NCBI GenBank assembly: GCA_030144725.1
Contig: JASKMD010000029.1
Span: 8,235,443 to 8,299,442, forward strand
Direction: 5' to 3'
Origin: Haematococcus lacustris
Lineage: Eukaryota > Chlorophyta > Chlorophyceae > Chlamydomonadales > Haematococcaceae
DNA length: 64,000 bases
The position numbers were made by a program, and so were the translations under genes. The notes below the pieces were generated by a model. That model had not been told where the DNA came from. It made no database searches and saw nothing but the letters and a program-made list of their open reading frames with translations. This document shows, piece by piece, positions 23,287 to 34,200 of the stretch. Position 1 is the stretch's first letter. Each line of letters opens with the position of its first letter.

Positions 23287-24240
23287 AGCTGCAAACCGAA
23301 GAGCTGTGCGCCCTGCAAGCGATATACGCCGATGATTGCCAGGTGGACACAGTTGGTCGCACCGCCCAGGTGACTCATGCAGAGTAAAGAATCGCAAGCG
23401 TCTGTACCCGGGGTTGCTGACAGCACTGGCCGAGCTGTCCTTCCAGCATCAGGCCTCCTCATAAAGCTATTGATACACTAACTACACCCCCCCCCCCCAT
23501 GCCAGCAAGACACACCACCCTGCCTTGACTACTCGCACTCAGCTGTGTGGCGTGCCTCGAAACGAGGGTTTGAGGGGACGACTGAATGAGTACAGCACCC
23601 ACCTGCACCAAGCGAGTCTTGATTTGGACATGCCTGACTGCATGGCGTCTGACTGTTGTCCCTCCTGTGCTCAGGTGTACATCCCTCATGCAAAGCATGT
23701 GCCGTCATGCGTCCTGACCATCCTCATGCCGGACAGCTACCCTTCCTCCTTACCCCCAGTGGCCCAGCTACACGCAACGCACCTGTCAGACGATGTGTGC
23801 CAGGCTGCTTGTGCTCATCTAGAGCAGCTCTGGGCACCAGGTGGGTGCGCACAGGTCCCTGCCCGATGCCAGGCCAGCAACGCCAGACGGCACAGATGAT
23901 TAGAGCTAAGGTCTATCAGTGCCGGGTCAACAGGGCACAACGACATCAGAATAAGCAACTGTGCTGGCACAGCAGCAGCTCCCCTGCGGGGTGGCCCCAG
24001 ACCCAGACCCAGACCCTGGCCCTGACCCTGACCCTGACCCTGACCCTGACCCTGACCCTGACCCTGACCCTGACCCTGACCCTGACCCTGACCCTGACCA
24101 TCCGCTGCTCCTGCCTCTCCCCTGCCAATCCAGGGGAGGTAGTGGTGCACACCCGGGTGGAGTGGCTGAAGGAGCAGCGCCACCTGTTCACTGTAGGGGG
24201 CCAGCCAGAGGCAGCCCAGGCAGACAGCCATGGGCCATGA
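23287..24240 (+). CDS. RWD-domain protein, copy A (start exon not found)
   Basis: Exons 23287-23369, 23675-23840 and 24134-24240, joined in consistent phase. The first reads ELQTEELCALQAIYADDC, the classic RWD opening (EE...AL.AIY.DD). The second has YIPHAKHVPSCVLTILMPDSYPSSLPP, with the conserved proline/tyrosine core, then LEQLWAP. The third reads GEVVVHTRVEWLKEQ and ends at TGA 24238-24240. RWD domains mediate protein-protein contacts, in GCN2 kinase, RING E3 ligases such as RNF14/RNF25 and RWDD proteins. No RING or kinase is visible, so a small RWDD-like protein or a longer unrecovered gene are both possible. Intron 2 holds a TGACCC array. The initiator exon is probably upstream, where the Fanzor fragment sits. 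Confidence 0.68.
24020..24099 (+). repeat. (CCCTGA)n array in RWD intron, copy A
   Basis: About 13 hexamers, shorter than the same intron array in copy B (44253-44380, about 21 units). Confidence 0.93.
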
Positions 24241-25560
24241 AGAAGGAGGAGGAGGAGGGGGAGGAGGGGGGCTGGGTTCCTGAGGTGAGTGGACCCAGTT
24301 GATCTCCCCATGAGACCATGTCCTATGGCATGTGCTTGCACACCAATGAATGGCGGAAATGCATGACTCAGCACATGGCAGCAGCTGCCCCAGGCATGCG
24401 CAACAGGCTGTTGGCAGAGCTTTCATGCCATGGCCTATAGTGCGCATAATTGGCTGCTGACTCTGTTGATGCAATGCAAACTCAGGTTGCTTGCTAGCTG
24501 GCCTGACACTGCTGTGTGGTTTACAGTGTATTCTACTTGCGCTTGGACGTTGAGTCGCCACTATCCCTTTTATAAGATGCACTCTCAACTTGACCCTGGC
24601 CCTGACCCTGACCCTAAACTTGACCCTGACCCTAACATGTCAATCTGCTGCTGCAGCATGAAGGGGAGGATGAGAAGCAGCGGCAGGACCATGGAGGAGT
24701 GATAGGGGTCGCCCAGTGCTCAGCCCGCCTCGGCGGCGGCAGGGGGCCAGTAGAGGGTCAGCTGACGCAGAGCGGACCAAGGGCAAAGCAAGTGAGGCCC
24801 AGTCAACAGGAGGAGTGGTGCTGCAGGTCAGGCGGGCTGCAGCACATAGCAGCAGCAGCCAATGAGCTGTCACACTCTGCCCGAAGTCACACTGTGAGAA
24901 GATGACATATCATGTACACCCACATGGAAGCTCACAAGGGTGTGTTTATGACCCTAAGCAGGTGCCTGACCCTAAGCAGCTGCCCGACCCTAAGCAGGTG
25001 GTTCAAAATCCCGTTCGGACCCCACCTATAAGTAAGACGTTTGATCACTGGTGCCAACTTCACTTCTTCCTTGTTCCTCTGTGTACAGGCCCCTACTGGT
25101 CAGCGCTTGGCAAGACACCACGACACCCCATGGTCCAAGCCATCACCATGAGCGTGTGTCCTAGAAGTCAGGCCAGAATCATCGCGCAACTCGCAAACCA
25201 CACTGTGTTCAGATTGTGCCGTGCATGTGCCGTGTGCCGTGTCTGCACTCCGCCCATGTCAGACCCAGGTGTTTGGACGCAGGCGTTAGCAAGCATGCCA
25301 CAGCTTGTCTGGTCCTTTGTCCTTGTCCCGTGCATTGGTTGATTTCGTTGTAGCTCTCCCGCACGGCGCACCCTTGCCCGCATCCGAAGCAACAAGACTG
25401 CAAGCATGACTGGACGTATACGCATTTGTTGAACGTCTGAGCCTAGAGCGGTGCATCATTTGACCAACTTCTGGTAAGGAAATGCGCATGCGACGGTCGA
25501 ACGCTTCTGCTATTAGCATGACAATACGCAGGAGGCGTTTGCTCCTTCTTTGTCTTGCAG
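24241..25560. other. unassigned region downstream of the RWD exons
   Basis: Contains a GAAGGAGGAGG acidic-coding stretch (24240-24285) ending in a good splice donor, a short CCCTGACCC cluster (24595-24640), and open frames without recognised domains. One or more exons of the RWD gene or of the following gene could lie here. I cannot place them. Confidence 0.3.
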
Positions 25561-27037
25561 GTTGAGTCGTACGAGAAGATCGCTAGTGTTTGGGTCTACT
25601 CAGATTCCTCCGGCGCAACGGTGAGCTCAGAAGCAGGCATCAACCCCGTTGCAGATTGCATCAGGCTCACCTATCTAGCCGCGGTCATGGAAGCAGTCGG
25701 GAAGTGCTGCGTTCTTGTACTGTGAGTCTGCAGCACAGCTGGTTTCTGTGTCAGGCATTTGTTGATGGTGCAGCAGCCTATCCTCAGCATGCATCGCGTA
25801 TGCCTATTCTGGCATACTTCTTTTCCAACTTTCGCCCTTATGGTCCATGCTTCATGCTCCCTCGACCAAACGACCAAACGAGACATGTGCTTGCTGCTTG
25901 GGTTGCAGATGGCAGAAAAGATTGTAGTAAGCGTTGTGGATGCGAGTGGCATCAGGTCCGCTCAGACCTTCATGGAGGATGGGCAAACGGCCACCATGAC
26001 AGCTTCCCTTAATTCAGCAGGGTGTGGATAGGTCTAGGATAGGTCTGTGTAACCGATGCCCAGCTTTAGGACGTCAAGTTCAGCTCGGCCACATGGGGAC
26101 AACACCATGTCATATATGTGTAATGGATCTCACTTCCGCCTCATTCCGGTTGTCGCCACTCCGGTTGGATGGCGACCTGATGCACCCCCCAGCATGGCCA
26201 CTGCGCTTGGATAATGTTGCCGAAGCCCTCAAATGTCGCGGAATAAGAAACGCAAGCGCCCCGTCTCCCGCGCACAGGGTGCAGCCGGTAAGCCCCCCTC
26301 CCCCTCCCCCAGCCCAGGAGCCACCTCCCCCTCCCCCTGCCCAGGCCCAGCCCCCTCCCCCTGCCCAGGACCAGCCCCCTGCCCAGCCCCCACATGGCCC
26401 AGTACAGCGACCCCAGGCCCCCCCATGGGGCAGGTGGTTGGACCGGGACACCAACCCGTGCCTCAACTTCCAGCGCATTGGGGAGAGCATGCAGCGCCCC
26501 CTGGAGTTGTGCCGCTGGGAGGGCTTGGAGGCTCTGCCCCCCATTGGCAAAGAGTACCAGCAGGGCTACAAGCGGGTCAATGACCGGCTGCCCAAGGTCA
26601 GGCAGCAGCTGCACCGGGCTGCAGAGTACCGGCGGGGGATTGATGGACGGGCCCGCAACAATGCATAGGCCCTACTAGTTTACACAGGTTGTTAGCCTTA
26701 CAAAGCATTAAGCTGTTAGTTTTGATGAGGTGCCCAGTGGTCAAGGGGGATTAGCCCCAGGAAAGAGTGCCACCGGAGTGGGGTTTGTAGTCATCAAGGG
26801 TGCGACCGATGATGCTACGTGTTAGTAGCTGAGTGAGATTACCCACAGGCCGACATGTTGTTCCTTGTTGAATGAGTTTTGTTTGTCTGCTCAGACTTTC
26901 AGGCGGTAAGACACATCAAGCGGTCACAGGGGTCTTAGAAAAAGCTTTTGGTGTGGGGTGCTTGGTGAATGTACAAGGTGACACTGTTACACCCGATGAT
27001 CCAGTGGCAGCTGGTCCCTACACTTACACCGTGACAG
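25561..27037 (+). CDS. unrecognised multi-exon gene, copy A
   Basis: Exons seen by splice sites and cross-copy conservation: 25561-25620 (VESYEKIASVWVYSDSSGAT), 25909-26021 (MAEKIVVSVVDASGIRSAQ ... SLNSAG), 26895-27037 (LSGGKTHQAVTGVLEKAFGVG ... PYTYTVT). The 873-bp intron before the last exon contains the Fanzor fragment Fz-4 in the sense direction. I do not recognise the family. The mix of beta-strand-like VVSVVDASG and VNVQGDTVTPDDP suggests a small beta-rich domain. It could be the N-terminal part of the kinase-like gene downstream (28913), but no exon chain links them. Confidence 0.5.
26230..26668 (+). pseudogene. Fanzor C-terminal exon fragment Fz-4 (RuvC-III)
   Basis: A Pro/Ala/Gln-rich linker (about 26290-26425) is followed by GRWLDRDTNPCLNFQRIGES, RPLELCRWEG and IGKEYQQGYKRVNDRLPKV, ending at a stop (26666-26668). 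The DRD of RuvC-III is kept, but the usual NAA is NPC. RuvC-I and RuvC-II are absent. It differs from Fz-1 and Fz-2 in its long linker and tail, so it is a separate subfamily. In the 3' flank GGGG/CCCC form a small hairpin around 26747-26760, but the tail shared by Fz-1 and Fz-2 is missing. Deleted from copy B. Confidence 0.75.
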
Positions 27038-28912
27038 GTGAGTCTGCAGCTATGGGTGCTGTGTGCTCTACCCAGCCGCTCACATATTGAATACGCTGCT
27101 ACCTTGACGCGCATGACTGTGTGTCCAGCAGCTCTCAACGCCGTATGTGTAAGACATGCACTGCATGTCACCACACATGCACAACAACAACACTTGGATC
27201 ATGCACAGCAACAGCTTCAATCACAGCGCGTGCCCGTCCAACGCATGTGTGTGTGTGTGAGATGCAAGAGAGCGCCAAGCGTGTGATGTGTGTGATGTCA
27301 GCAGCTCCACACACTGATAATCACCTTCAGATGTGCATGTATGAATTGCGGCATTGGTGCCTGTTGACCAATCATTGTCCGTGAACGCACCACACTTGCT
27401 GCATTACGACTCATTCTGGTCATCAGTGAAGTGGACAGCAGGCTTTATGGTGCATGCTGCACACACAAGCACACATCAAGGTTTGGGCATGCTCCGCTTG
27501 TGTTTGTATGGTCTGTGCTTAGCTCCATACATTCGCTCCCTGTGTGCTTTACATCTCGCGCCATTGATAGCATTGCGTGCGATGCACGTTGCTTGTAGCT
27601 CAAAGTGTACACATGTATACTGCAAGGTGCTGATTCAGACATCCCTTTCGAGAAAATCACAAACCGTTACATACCCCTGAAAGCAGATTACCGTAGTCTC
27701 TTCTAACTAGACGACAGCACTAGTGGCCTTAACGCCTGACCACGTCACATGGGGCACTACACCTCGCTCATAAAGTCGTGGTTCTCCTGCTGCTGCTGGC
27801 AGTGGCGGCATATCTCATCATCTGCCTCGAAGCATTCAGTCTACTCTTGCAGCCACCCCGCCTTGGCCGGCTTCCCGTGTATGACCAACCGCCTCCCCCC
27901 TTGACATGGTTGCCAGTCTGGTTGCCACCCTTGCCTGTCCTGTGACCCCAGCCTTTGCCCCAGCCTGGCTCACCTGCCTCGACCTTGCCTGGGGCAAAGC
28001 AGCCACCCTGCTTGCCGCCCTGGCCTGGCCCACCGCCCTAGCCTTTGCCCCAGCCTGGCCCGCCTCCCCCTGGAAAGGTGGGCTGAATCTTAGCAGGATG
28101 CCACCTGTTCTCATGCGTCTTGCCGGTGTGCTGGGCGATGGAGAAGGCCCAAAGTTAGTAGTCCCAGGTAGTCGCTTCTCAATCATTGTCGCTTGACGAT
28201 CGAGAGACATTTGGATGCGTTGTGCATCGTGCACAAGGAGCTCGCGGTGCAGATTATCAGCTGCGTCGGCGGCACTGATGCCCCGGAACACAAGCTGGTC
28301 CATTGCTGGCAACTTCGTCAAGGTCAACTAATTGTTTGACTACTTCCCGAAAGACCAACAAAATACATTGTTTAATCATTCCCGGTTTCCCGAAGGACAA
28401 AAAACGGTTCGGGATAGGGAATCAAAAGGGAGAGTACGGTATTCAGAGGTCGGGACGTGTGAGGGCTGTTACGGGGTTGATTATCACAATTCCAGCTTGG
28501 AAAAAGACAGCAGGAAAACGAAACGCGCACCACCCTGAACTCAACCAATCAGCACCCTAGAACTTACAACGCAATGCTCTAACCCTGCCACACGTAATTA
28601 TTTGCTTACACAAATAAAGACAGATGACGTTCGGGTGAAGAAATCTGCACGTGATCAAAACGCGATTGGCGACAATAATGGCGACGGCAATACGGGAGCA
28701 GTCTGCCCACGGCAATTGAGCGTCGAGCAAAACAAAGCTAGGGTTAAGCATGGTGAGGCATGGGCGGCAGCTAGAGGAACATGACGCGTCGAGCACATGC
28801 TATATGCACCTAGGCATAAGGGGCAGTAGGCCGGAAGGGCAGGAGCTAGGGGTAACAGCGTCAGCGGCAGCAGCTGGGCGCGACACACGGCATGGGCAGC
28901 AGCTAGGGCAAC
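27038..28912. other. region between the unrecognised gene and the kinase-like gene, copy A
   Basis: Contains a GTGTGTGTGT tract near 27246, a minus-strand open frame (27836-28327, listed separately) and an imperfect inverted repeat ATTCCC...TCCCGAA / TTCGGGA...GGGAAT at about 28378-28424. No recognised plus-strand exon before 28913. Confidence 0.35.
27836..28327 (-). CDS. hypothetical open frame, Gly/Ala/Arg-rich C-terminus, copy A
   Basis: 163 residues. The first part (MDQLVFRGISAADAADNLHREL) is of ordinary composition; the rest is low-complexity QAGAKA/GQARAA repeats. Kept open in copy B (47237-47728) with few substitutions, which is weak evidence given how recent the duplication is. No domain recognised. 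May be a mobile-element remnant. Confidence 0.3.
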   Translation of the reverse strand: MTLTKLPAMDQLVFRGISAADAADNLHRELLVHDAQRIQMSLDRQATMIEKRLPGTTNFGPSPSPSTPARRMRTGGILLRFSPPFQGEAGQAGAKARAVGQARAASRVAALPQARSRQVSQAGAKAGVTGQARVATRLATMSRGEAVGHTREAGQGGVAARVD

Positions 28913-30242
28913 ATGCCACGTCCTTTTCTCATGCAAGCAGGGCCACAGGGTCCGCAGACTCTGCAGGACCTGAAAGCAAGGCTCAGGGGCAGCATGGCTA
29001 GAGTTGATGCACGCGTGGTCCAGGACCTGATTCGCTTCTGTGCTCCGCAGCTGCCGTACGCTGATGACCAGCTGCTCTTGCAGCTGTACCAATATGTTGC
29101 AGCCACCCCCCACACTAGCACCAAAGTACGGTTTCAGAGAAGTGATGGGCTGGTTTTCAACGGCCCATACAGCAGCGGCATGTCTGCAAGGTGTGCCTTG
29201 CCTGCGGGCCAATGTGTCAGGAATGGGCTGGATGCTCTTCAATGCTAGGCATAAGCTGATTGGCAGGCTGTGTGCTTGGCTGCCGTCGCAGGGCCATGCT
29301 GCTGATTGCGTTCCAAAACCACACGCAGCCTCTGCTGGCCAAGTTCACACTGGACCCAACGGACATTGAGCACGAGCATAGGGTGCTTTCTGCGCTTGCT
29401 GACGTACCAGGCATTGTGGGTCCTGTGCGCCTTGTCAGGAGCTCAAGTGGCGACTTCATCACTCCCAGCAAGCGGTGTGTGGTGCAAACTCACATGTGGT
29501 GTTGTACAAGTGCATGCCATGCTTGCACGTGTTGCTGCCAGCATTGCTTTGGTGCGTTCAATGCATGCTTGTAGTTGTGGATTTTGTATGCACACATCCA
29601 GGACAAAGTGTGCGTACCAAGTGCGCCCTGCTGATGCCATTGTACGGCGACTGTGACTGAGTTGCTCCTGATGGTAGGGCAGCAGCAAGCCTTTGTCCCA
29701 TGCCCCATGGATACCGCATGCTTGCTGCGCTGCGGACAACAGCTCAAAAACACTCTAGACTGCATCCATGACAAAGGCTATGGGCACAATGACATCAAGG
29801 CGGCCAACGTGTTCTTAGACAGCAAGGGTGAGTGAGCAAGCATGGTGGTGCGTTGCATGGTTGCTGCTTTTGTGCTTAGCCTAGAAAGGCCCTCACTCCA
29901 CCACCAATTTTGTATGCTTTGCGTGTTACAGGCGACTGCATACTTGGTGATTTCGGGGCTGCACAGAGTCTTGGCATGGTTGCTAAAGAAGGCACAAACA
30001 CGCACTGGCCTGCTGACGTGACGGAGACATCAACTGCAGCTGACTTCTTCATGTTGGCAGTCATGTTGTTGGAGCGTGCGGGGGTCCATGAGCTGTGCCG
30101 GGACCCCACCCTAGCAACGATACGTGCGTCAGCTGAAAGGCTTGCTGCTGCCCTACCATCAGGAGCAACTCAGTCACAGTCGCCGCAGCTGCAGCTCTAC
30201 GCATTTGTCGTGGAACTGATTGAAGCGTGTTCGCTACACTAG
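28913..30242 (+). pseudogene. protein-kinase-like gene, copy A, broken by a 49-bp inverted filler
   Basis: Possible N-terminal exon 28913-29248 (start MPRPFLMQ). N-lobe exon from 29292: LLAKFTLDPTDIEHEHRVL supplies the beta-3 Lys and alpha-C Glu. A hinge-like ALLMPLY lies at about 29622-29645. The catalytic loop HDKGYGHNDIKAANVFLD (to 29827) has HND instead of HRD. After a GT-AG intron, exon 29932-30242 has LGDFGAA (the DFG metal site) and a short C-lobe ending in a stop. A 49-bp inverted copy of 30136-30184 sits at 29646-29694 in the hinge, adding stops. Without it the frame runs straight from MPLY to VPCPMDTA. Substrate unknown; the C-lobe is short for a full kinase. Confidence 0.65.
29646..29694 (-). 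repeat. 49-bp inverted copy of the kinase C-lobe coding sequence
   Basis: Perfect reverse complement of 30136-30184, about 440 bp away. Its right edge (29694/29695) is the exact point where homology with copy B resumes after the Fanzor-bearing insertion (51596/51597). Absent as such from B. Confidence 0.95.
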
Positions 30243-30613
30243 TGTACTGAGTGTACACACCGAGGTTGCTGAGGTTGCAGCATTGAGTGTGTGGCATGCA
30301 TCTAGAGCACAGCGTCTGTGTTGCTCCCGCATGCTCATCTCAGGAATGCATGCTGCCATCAGCAGCAGCCATCAAAGTCTCCTGGAGCTGGCAGCTGCAT
30401 GTGGCCCCGGATGTGTCCCAGGCACATGTAGCTGAGTGAGGTTACATCTTGTTCCATGCTGCGGTCATACGATTATGGGTAGGGTTTCTCTAACTCGATC
30501 GAAGATAGAAGGTTTGTGTGGAGTCCGAAATGCTTGCTTGTGCAACGACTAGTGTTTCCTGCAACCGCTGGTTTATGTGTTCTGTTCAGCACTGAAATGT
30601 TGTATAGTGATAG
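30243..30613. other. 3' flank of the kinase-like gene
   Basis: No gene seen. Conserved in B (52148-52513). Probable 3' UTR followed by the LINE 3' end. Confidence 0.35.
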
Positions 30614-30630
30614 GTGGCTTACACCGCTTG

Positions 30631-30793
30631 TGTTACGTGATGATGTAATGCTGAGGCAATATTCGTAACGCCCCTATGAGAAGTGTGACGTGGTGCGGTG
30701 ATCTGAGGCCGGGTTCGATTCCCGGGCAGACTTCCTGACAACGCCCAGTCTGTCATGGAGAACTCTGTCACTGTCACCGGACGTCTCGTAACA
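30631..30793 (+). repeat. Gy2 5' LTR
   Basis: 163 bp, TGTTACGTGA...CTCGTAACA, identical to 35410-35572. Carries a tRNA T-arm-like hairpin at 30709-30725 and an A-box-like TGGTGCGGTGATC just before it. Confidence 0.96.
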
Positions 30794-31274
30794 GTTGGTT
30801 TCCGACCCATGTTCCTGAGTCCGACTGGATCTATTTGCCACGTATCTGCCTGAGGATGAGCGGCAGAGGACGTCCTGGTGTGAAAACGCGGTTGAGTCGG
30901 AGCTGGCTGTAGTGCGCCAGTTGTGGAATTGTCGCGGAGCGACGGTTGTGTGTGGGCTCTGAGCTGAGCGAAGAGGCTAGAGAGCCTGAAACCAGTGGCT
31001 AATGAGCCTTTGTGCGGTACAACCAGTCGGCGGAGGTTGGTTCTGCGAGAGTGGCGATGGAGGTGACAGTAGTCGTCGAGAGGCCGGTGATGGCTCAGTT
31101 GGGTGCGAAGAAGTTGCGTGACCCAGGAGCGCGAGAGGCGTAGTAGTGGTTCCGGAAACAGTGGACGCTGGTGCAAGCCGAAGTATTGTTAGGCGGGCTT
31201 GGCCTGGGAGAAGATCTTGATCTTGTGCCTATGTTTGAGGCCAACTCTGCGTGTAAGAGAACGGCTATGGGGCT

Positions 31275-34200
31275 ATGGATACACCACCGAATGCTGCAGA
31301 GGCACAGCCTGGAAGGCTGCAGCTGCCTTTTCTGTTTGAGGGTCGGCTAGGTAAAAAGCCGTGCAGAGCCATGCTTGACACAGGTGTCAGTTGCACCATA
31401 ATCAGCAAGGAGTGGTTGGAAAGACATGAACGCAATGTTAACCCTGCTGCACTACAAAGGAAGATCATGATGAAACCTCTGAGAGTGCTGACCGCAACCA
31501 AGCAGCCTGTGGTAATCACTGAACGTCGTTGTGGCCTGCTGGAGGTGCAAAAAAGCAAGACGAATTGCAATGCAGTGGTCATGCCAGGAATGCTCAACGG
31601 TGTCGACCTGATCCTAGGTGTCGATTGGATGCACGAGCACGATGCAGTGCTGAAGGTTAAGCACGGGGTGTGCACGCTGTTTGAGGCACTCGGAGAGTCG
31701 GGGAAGCCTGTCAACTTGTTCGCACTGCAACCAAAGCACCTGCCTGGGTTTGCGGCTGTGGCTGCTATGAAAGAGCAATGGGAAAGCGCAGCCGAGATTA
31801 ATCTGCTCAGTCCGGGCCAGGCCGTGCGACAACTGCGGAAAGGTTGCAGCAGCTGGCTGATGCTAGTGAAGCCTGGCGATGCTGGCGACCAGGAGGGCTG
31901 GCACCAGGGCAGCTTGGCAGCTGTAGTGGCTGGATGCAGTGAGCAGAACACGAAGGCTGAGCAGGACCCCGAGTTGGTGCCACAAGCTGTGCTAGATGGG
32001 TTGCTATCTGAGTATGCTGATGTGTTTGGGGACATGCCACCGGGGTTGCCCCCTGACAGGCCAGTGGGGCACACAATCAGGACACCACCCAGGGCTGAAG
32101 CTCCCTACAAACGTATGTACAAGCTCAGCCCTGAAGAGGAGGCTGAGGTGAAGAAGCAGATGGCTGAGCTGCTGGCCAAAGGGTTGTTTGAGCCAAGCAA
32201 CAGCCCATACGGGGCACCAATCTTGTTTGTGCAAAAGAAAGATGGGAGCCTGAGAATGTGTATTGATTACCGTGCTCTCAACAAGTTTACAGTAAGGGAC
32301 AGGTACCCCCTGCCCAGGATTGATGACCTATTTGACAAGCTGGCTGGCAAGAGGGTGTTTAGCTCCCTAGACCTGCAGTCTGGGTACCACCAAACCAGGA
32401 TTACAGAGGAGGATGTGCCCAAGACTGCCTTCTTGACGCCAACGGGCCAGTTCCAGTTCAAGGTGCTCTGTTTTGGGCTGACCAACGCCCCTGCTACGTT
32501 CCAACGGATGATGAATAACGTATTCAAGCCTTTGATCAATGAGTGTGTGTTGGTGTACATTGATGACATTCTGGTGATGAGCAATACCCCTGAGGAGCAT
32601 GTGCAGCACCTGAGGCAAGTCCTGCAGCTCATGCGAGAAAACAAGTTCTACGCCAAACTGGCAAAGTGCGAGTTCAACAAAACGCAGCTGGCGTTCCTGG
32701 GCCACATCGTGGGCAGCAATGGCATTGCTGTCGACCCTGCGAAAGTGCAAGTCGTAAAAGAATGGCCGACGCCGCGCAACTTAAAAGACCTGCAGGCCTT
32801 CCTGGGGCTGGCAAACTACTTCAGGCGGTTCATACCCAACTTCAGCTCTCTGGCTGCGCCGTTGACGAATCTGACCAGCAAGCAAGTGGCTGCTGCGTAT
32901 GACTGGGAACACTTTGGGGGTAGCGAGCTAGAAGCATTCGATGGCCTGAAAGAGGCGCTGTGCTCTGCTCCTGTGCTGGCTCTGCCTGATTTCAGCAAGC
33001 CTTTTGTAGTGTGCACTGATGCGTCGCTGGTAGGCACCGGTGGGGTGCTGATGCAAGATGGCAGGCCAATTGCTTACACAAGTAAAAAGATGTCCCCAGC
33101 TGAGACGCGCTATGCCACTGGAGAGCAGGAGCTGCTGGGTATAATCAGAGCAGTCAGAGAGTGGAGGTGCTATTTCAATGGAGCGGTTGATGTTACAATC
33201 CTGACTGATCACAATCCCCTCATCTACCTGCAAACACAGCCCAACTTGTCGAGGCGGCAGGTTAGATGATGGAAGAGCTATCACGCTACAAGTATGAGAT
33301 CAAATACATACCCGGTGCAACTAATGTGGCTGACCCTATCAGCCGTAACCCCGCTCTGGCCAATGAGGTGGCGCTTACATGCTCATCATCACCACACAAT
33401 GCTGACTCTGAAGACGCCATGACTGTGATCATGACGCTAAGCTCCCGGGCTGAAGGGCTGATCTACGCCATCACTACACGCCGCACTGCTGCCCGGCTGC
33501 GAGAGAGTGCTGAGCTGGGGCAGGTGGCTGCCCGGGAGGCTGCCCAAAGAGCAGGCCAATTGGCCCCACCTGATGATTTGGCTGCTGCCCATACGCCTGG
33601 CCAGGCAAGAATGACAAGTGCACATAAAAAGGGGGCGCAGCCAGGTGGGGGGGAAGCCCTGCGGCAGCAACAACAAACAACAGAGTCACAAAACAAATCA
33701 AACAAACAAGGTGGTGACGAGCAGTCCACAACTGAGTCGGGTCCCTTAACCCTAATGCAGGCAATCAAACAAGCCTATGCGGCTGACACACGCTTTGCTG
33801 ATGAGGCCTTCACATCGCAGCTGTACCAGCATGAGGGGCTGTGGCTGACTGAGTGGGGCAGAGTGGTGGTTCCTGATGACGCTGCGCTGCGGAAGAAAGT
33901 GATATACACCATGCATGACACCAGGTCTGCTGGTCACCTGGGTATGACGAAGACCCTAGAGCAGGTGACGCGCTGGTTTACATGGCCCGGTGTTTCAGAG
34001 AATGTGAAGAGCTACGTGCGCAGCTGCCACTCGTGCCAAGTGAACAAGTCAAGTGCCAAGAAGCCTGCTGGCCTGCTGCAGCCGCTGCCCATACCTGAGA
34101 AACCGTGGGACAGCGTATCAATGGACCTCATAGTGAAGCTTCCTGCAAGTGGGCCCAACAAATATGACTCAATATTAGTGTTTGTGGACAGACTAACAAA

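Noticed and set aside
26730..26775. Guide-RNA tail for Fz-4
   Set aside because: A small GGGG/CCCC hairpin exists, but none of the tail motifs shared by Fz-1, Fz-2 and the solo copy are present; too weak to call.
25561..30242. Crinkler-type header plus kinase fusion
   Set aside because: The beta-rich exons and the kinase-like exons are neighbours, but I could not find an exon chain or a recognisable Crinkler motif joining them.
30709..30725. tRNA gene in the gypsy LTR
   Set aside because: Only a T-arm and an A-box-like stretch are present; no anticodon arm or pairing acceptor stem, and both LTR ends carry it.
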